Positions 63,155 through 64,000 of a stretch of DNA of 64,000 nt are shown in pieces. Each line of letters starts with the position of its first letter. The stretch's first letter is position 1. The notes beneath the pieces are model-generated. The model made no database searches. It was given only the letters and a program-made list of their open reading frames with translations, and was not told the origin of the DNA. The translations under genes were made by a program, and so were the position numbers. Origin of the DNA: Gellertiella hungarica (GTDB taxonomy: Bacteria > Pseudomonadota > Alphaproteobacteria > Rhizobiales > Rhizobiaceae). Location of the stretch: NCBI RefSeq assembly GCF_014197145.1, contig NZ_JACIEZ010000002.1, forward strand, positions 1-64,000. Direction: 5' to 3'.

Positions 63155-63823
63155 TTAATTTTGCAACTTGTGCACGGCAGCGGCTTCGATGGAAACCTTG
63201 ACCTTGCCCTTGAACAGAATGGTTCGCCCCTTATCCGTCATCTTCATGCTTTCGGCAAGAATCGAAGCGGATTTTGTCGTGATGGCCACGGGCTTGGCGG
63301 TTTCCATCCGCCCGGCCTTGACGTCGAGCTGCGCCGCCTGAAACTCGGCCTGGATGCCCGAGCTGAGATTGATCGAGAAGGGTGCCGTCATCGCCAGGTC
63401 GTCCTTGGCCCTGTTGTAAAGGGCTTCGATGGCGGTCACGCTGGCCAGCACGTCCTTCGTCACGGGCACGGACGCCTTGATCGTCTGCAGCGTGATGAGA
63501 TCCGGGTTCTTTATGTCCTGAAGGGCGCGCTCCGCCAGCATGGTGTAGCTGATGCCCTCGCTGTTGCGGCCGGATACGGCGGGCTTCTCCATCACGATCT
63601 TGCCGTCCTCGATCTTCACCCCGCCCACCGAGATGTCCTCGGGCAGATAGGTGCGGACGACGGAAACGGCGATGAAGGCGAGCGAGATCAGCAGCGCTGC
63701 CAGAGGCAGCAGCACCTTCAGGCGCTTCACGCGGCGCGAATGGGCCATCGCGTTGGCATAGCTTTGTGCAAAGGGCGTTTTGCGGTCTGCCCCCTGGACA
63801 GGCGTCAAGACATTCACAGACAC
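63155..63823 (-). CDS. lptC: LPS export ABC transporter periplasmic protein LptC
   Basis: 222 residues. A single N-terminal transmembrane helix (RLKVLLPLAALLISLAFIAVSVV near 34-56) is followed by a periplasmic OstA-like domain with PAVSGRNSEGISYTMLAERALQD near 82-104. The rhizobial type is longer than E. coli LptC and has a basic cytosolic N-terminus. It is the first gene of lptC-lptA-lptB. The sequence from 63824 to the window end is upstream DNA without a recognised gene. Confidence 0.93.
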   Translation of the reverse strand: MSVNVLTPVQGADRKTPFAQSYANAMAHSRRVKRLKVLLPLAALLISLAFIAVSVVRTYLPEDISVGGVKIEDGKIVMEKPAVSGRNSEGISYTMLAERALQDIKNPDLITLQTIKASVPVTKDVLASVTAIEALYNRAKDDLAMTAPFSINLSSGIQAEFQAAQLDVKAGRMETAKPVAITTKSASILAESMKMTDKGRTILFKGKVKVSIEAAAVHKLQN

Positions 63824-64000
63824 TTCCTTAGGTTGTTCCTCCCCCGGAAAGGAGAGGCCGGCATCGCCGTTCTTCCGGCTGCGTGCCGTTCATGACGCCC
63901 CAATATGGAAAAATTAAAGCAACAGGTCGTCGAATGACTATGCTACCAGAACGATGCGCTCTAAGAAACGGCTGACCGCAAAATTGATGGGTCGCGTTTG

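Overview
The window is a high-GC chromosomal segment of an alphaproteobacterium. Gene content and order point to the family Rhizobiaceae (Hyphomicrobiales/Rhizobiales): rpsT-dnaA, mutM/ubiE/ubiB, rph/hrcA-grpE, and lptC-lptA-lptB-rpoN-hpf-ptsN are the arrangements known from Agrobacterium/Sinorhizobium/Shinella-type genomes. A PmtA-type phospholipid N-methyltransferase, a long-form Hpf and intergenic palindromic repeats fit the same group. The genus cannot be decided from sequence reading alone. I saw no rRNA, tRNA, CRISPR array, transposase or phage gene.

Layout. 1-212: truncated copy of a composite repeat. 213-1814: MTA/SAH nucleosidase, PaaI-type thioesterase, TspO. 1839-6824: four-gene exported iron/heme-type operon (imelysin, di-haem DUF1111 protein, second imelysin, Tat-exported DUF1513 protein) with a possible Irr box upstream. 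6921-14744: rsmB, rlpA, an epoxyqueuosine reductase/SDR/GST group, uppP, an overlooked 54-residue secreted protein and an NDUFA9-type SDR. 14776-22294: pyrF, pmtA, dnaN, rsmI-yraN, cupin, gshB, ComM/YifB. 22312-27751: GNAT, cysK, LysE exporter, dut, prfC, GFA protein. 27752-32293: two complete copies of an approximately 180-bp element with perfect 47-bp terminal inverted repeats and 41-bp modules, alternating with pirin, a class II amidotransferase, an MmcQ/YjbR-type gene and coaBC. 32294-36639: DEAD-box helicase, a metallophosphoesterase and a Ser/Thr kinase-universal stress protein fusion.

36661-44919 is the accessory highlight. It is a compact five-gene operon (urocanase-like, DUF917, M20 carbamoylase, cyclic amidohydrolase, histidine-ammonia-lyase-like) diverging from a LysR regulator with two N-terminal winged-helix domains. 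It is not a normal hut operon. The lyase has Gly-Cys-Gly where MIO enzymes have Ala-Ser-Gly. The urocanase has Ala in place of the conserved active-site Cys. hutI and hutG/F are absent, and hydantoin and carbamoyl hydrolases take their place. The best reading is catabolism of a histidine betaine/thiol such as ergothioneine to glutamate.

44912-64000 returns to core genes: ubiB, ubiE, mutM, rpsT, a 929-bp regulatory gap with a terminator and a cluster of GANTC sites, dnaA, a GNAT, hemW-rdgB, a VOC protein, rph, hrcA-grpE, two small stress-type genes, ptsN, hpf, rpoN and lptB-lptA-lptC.
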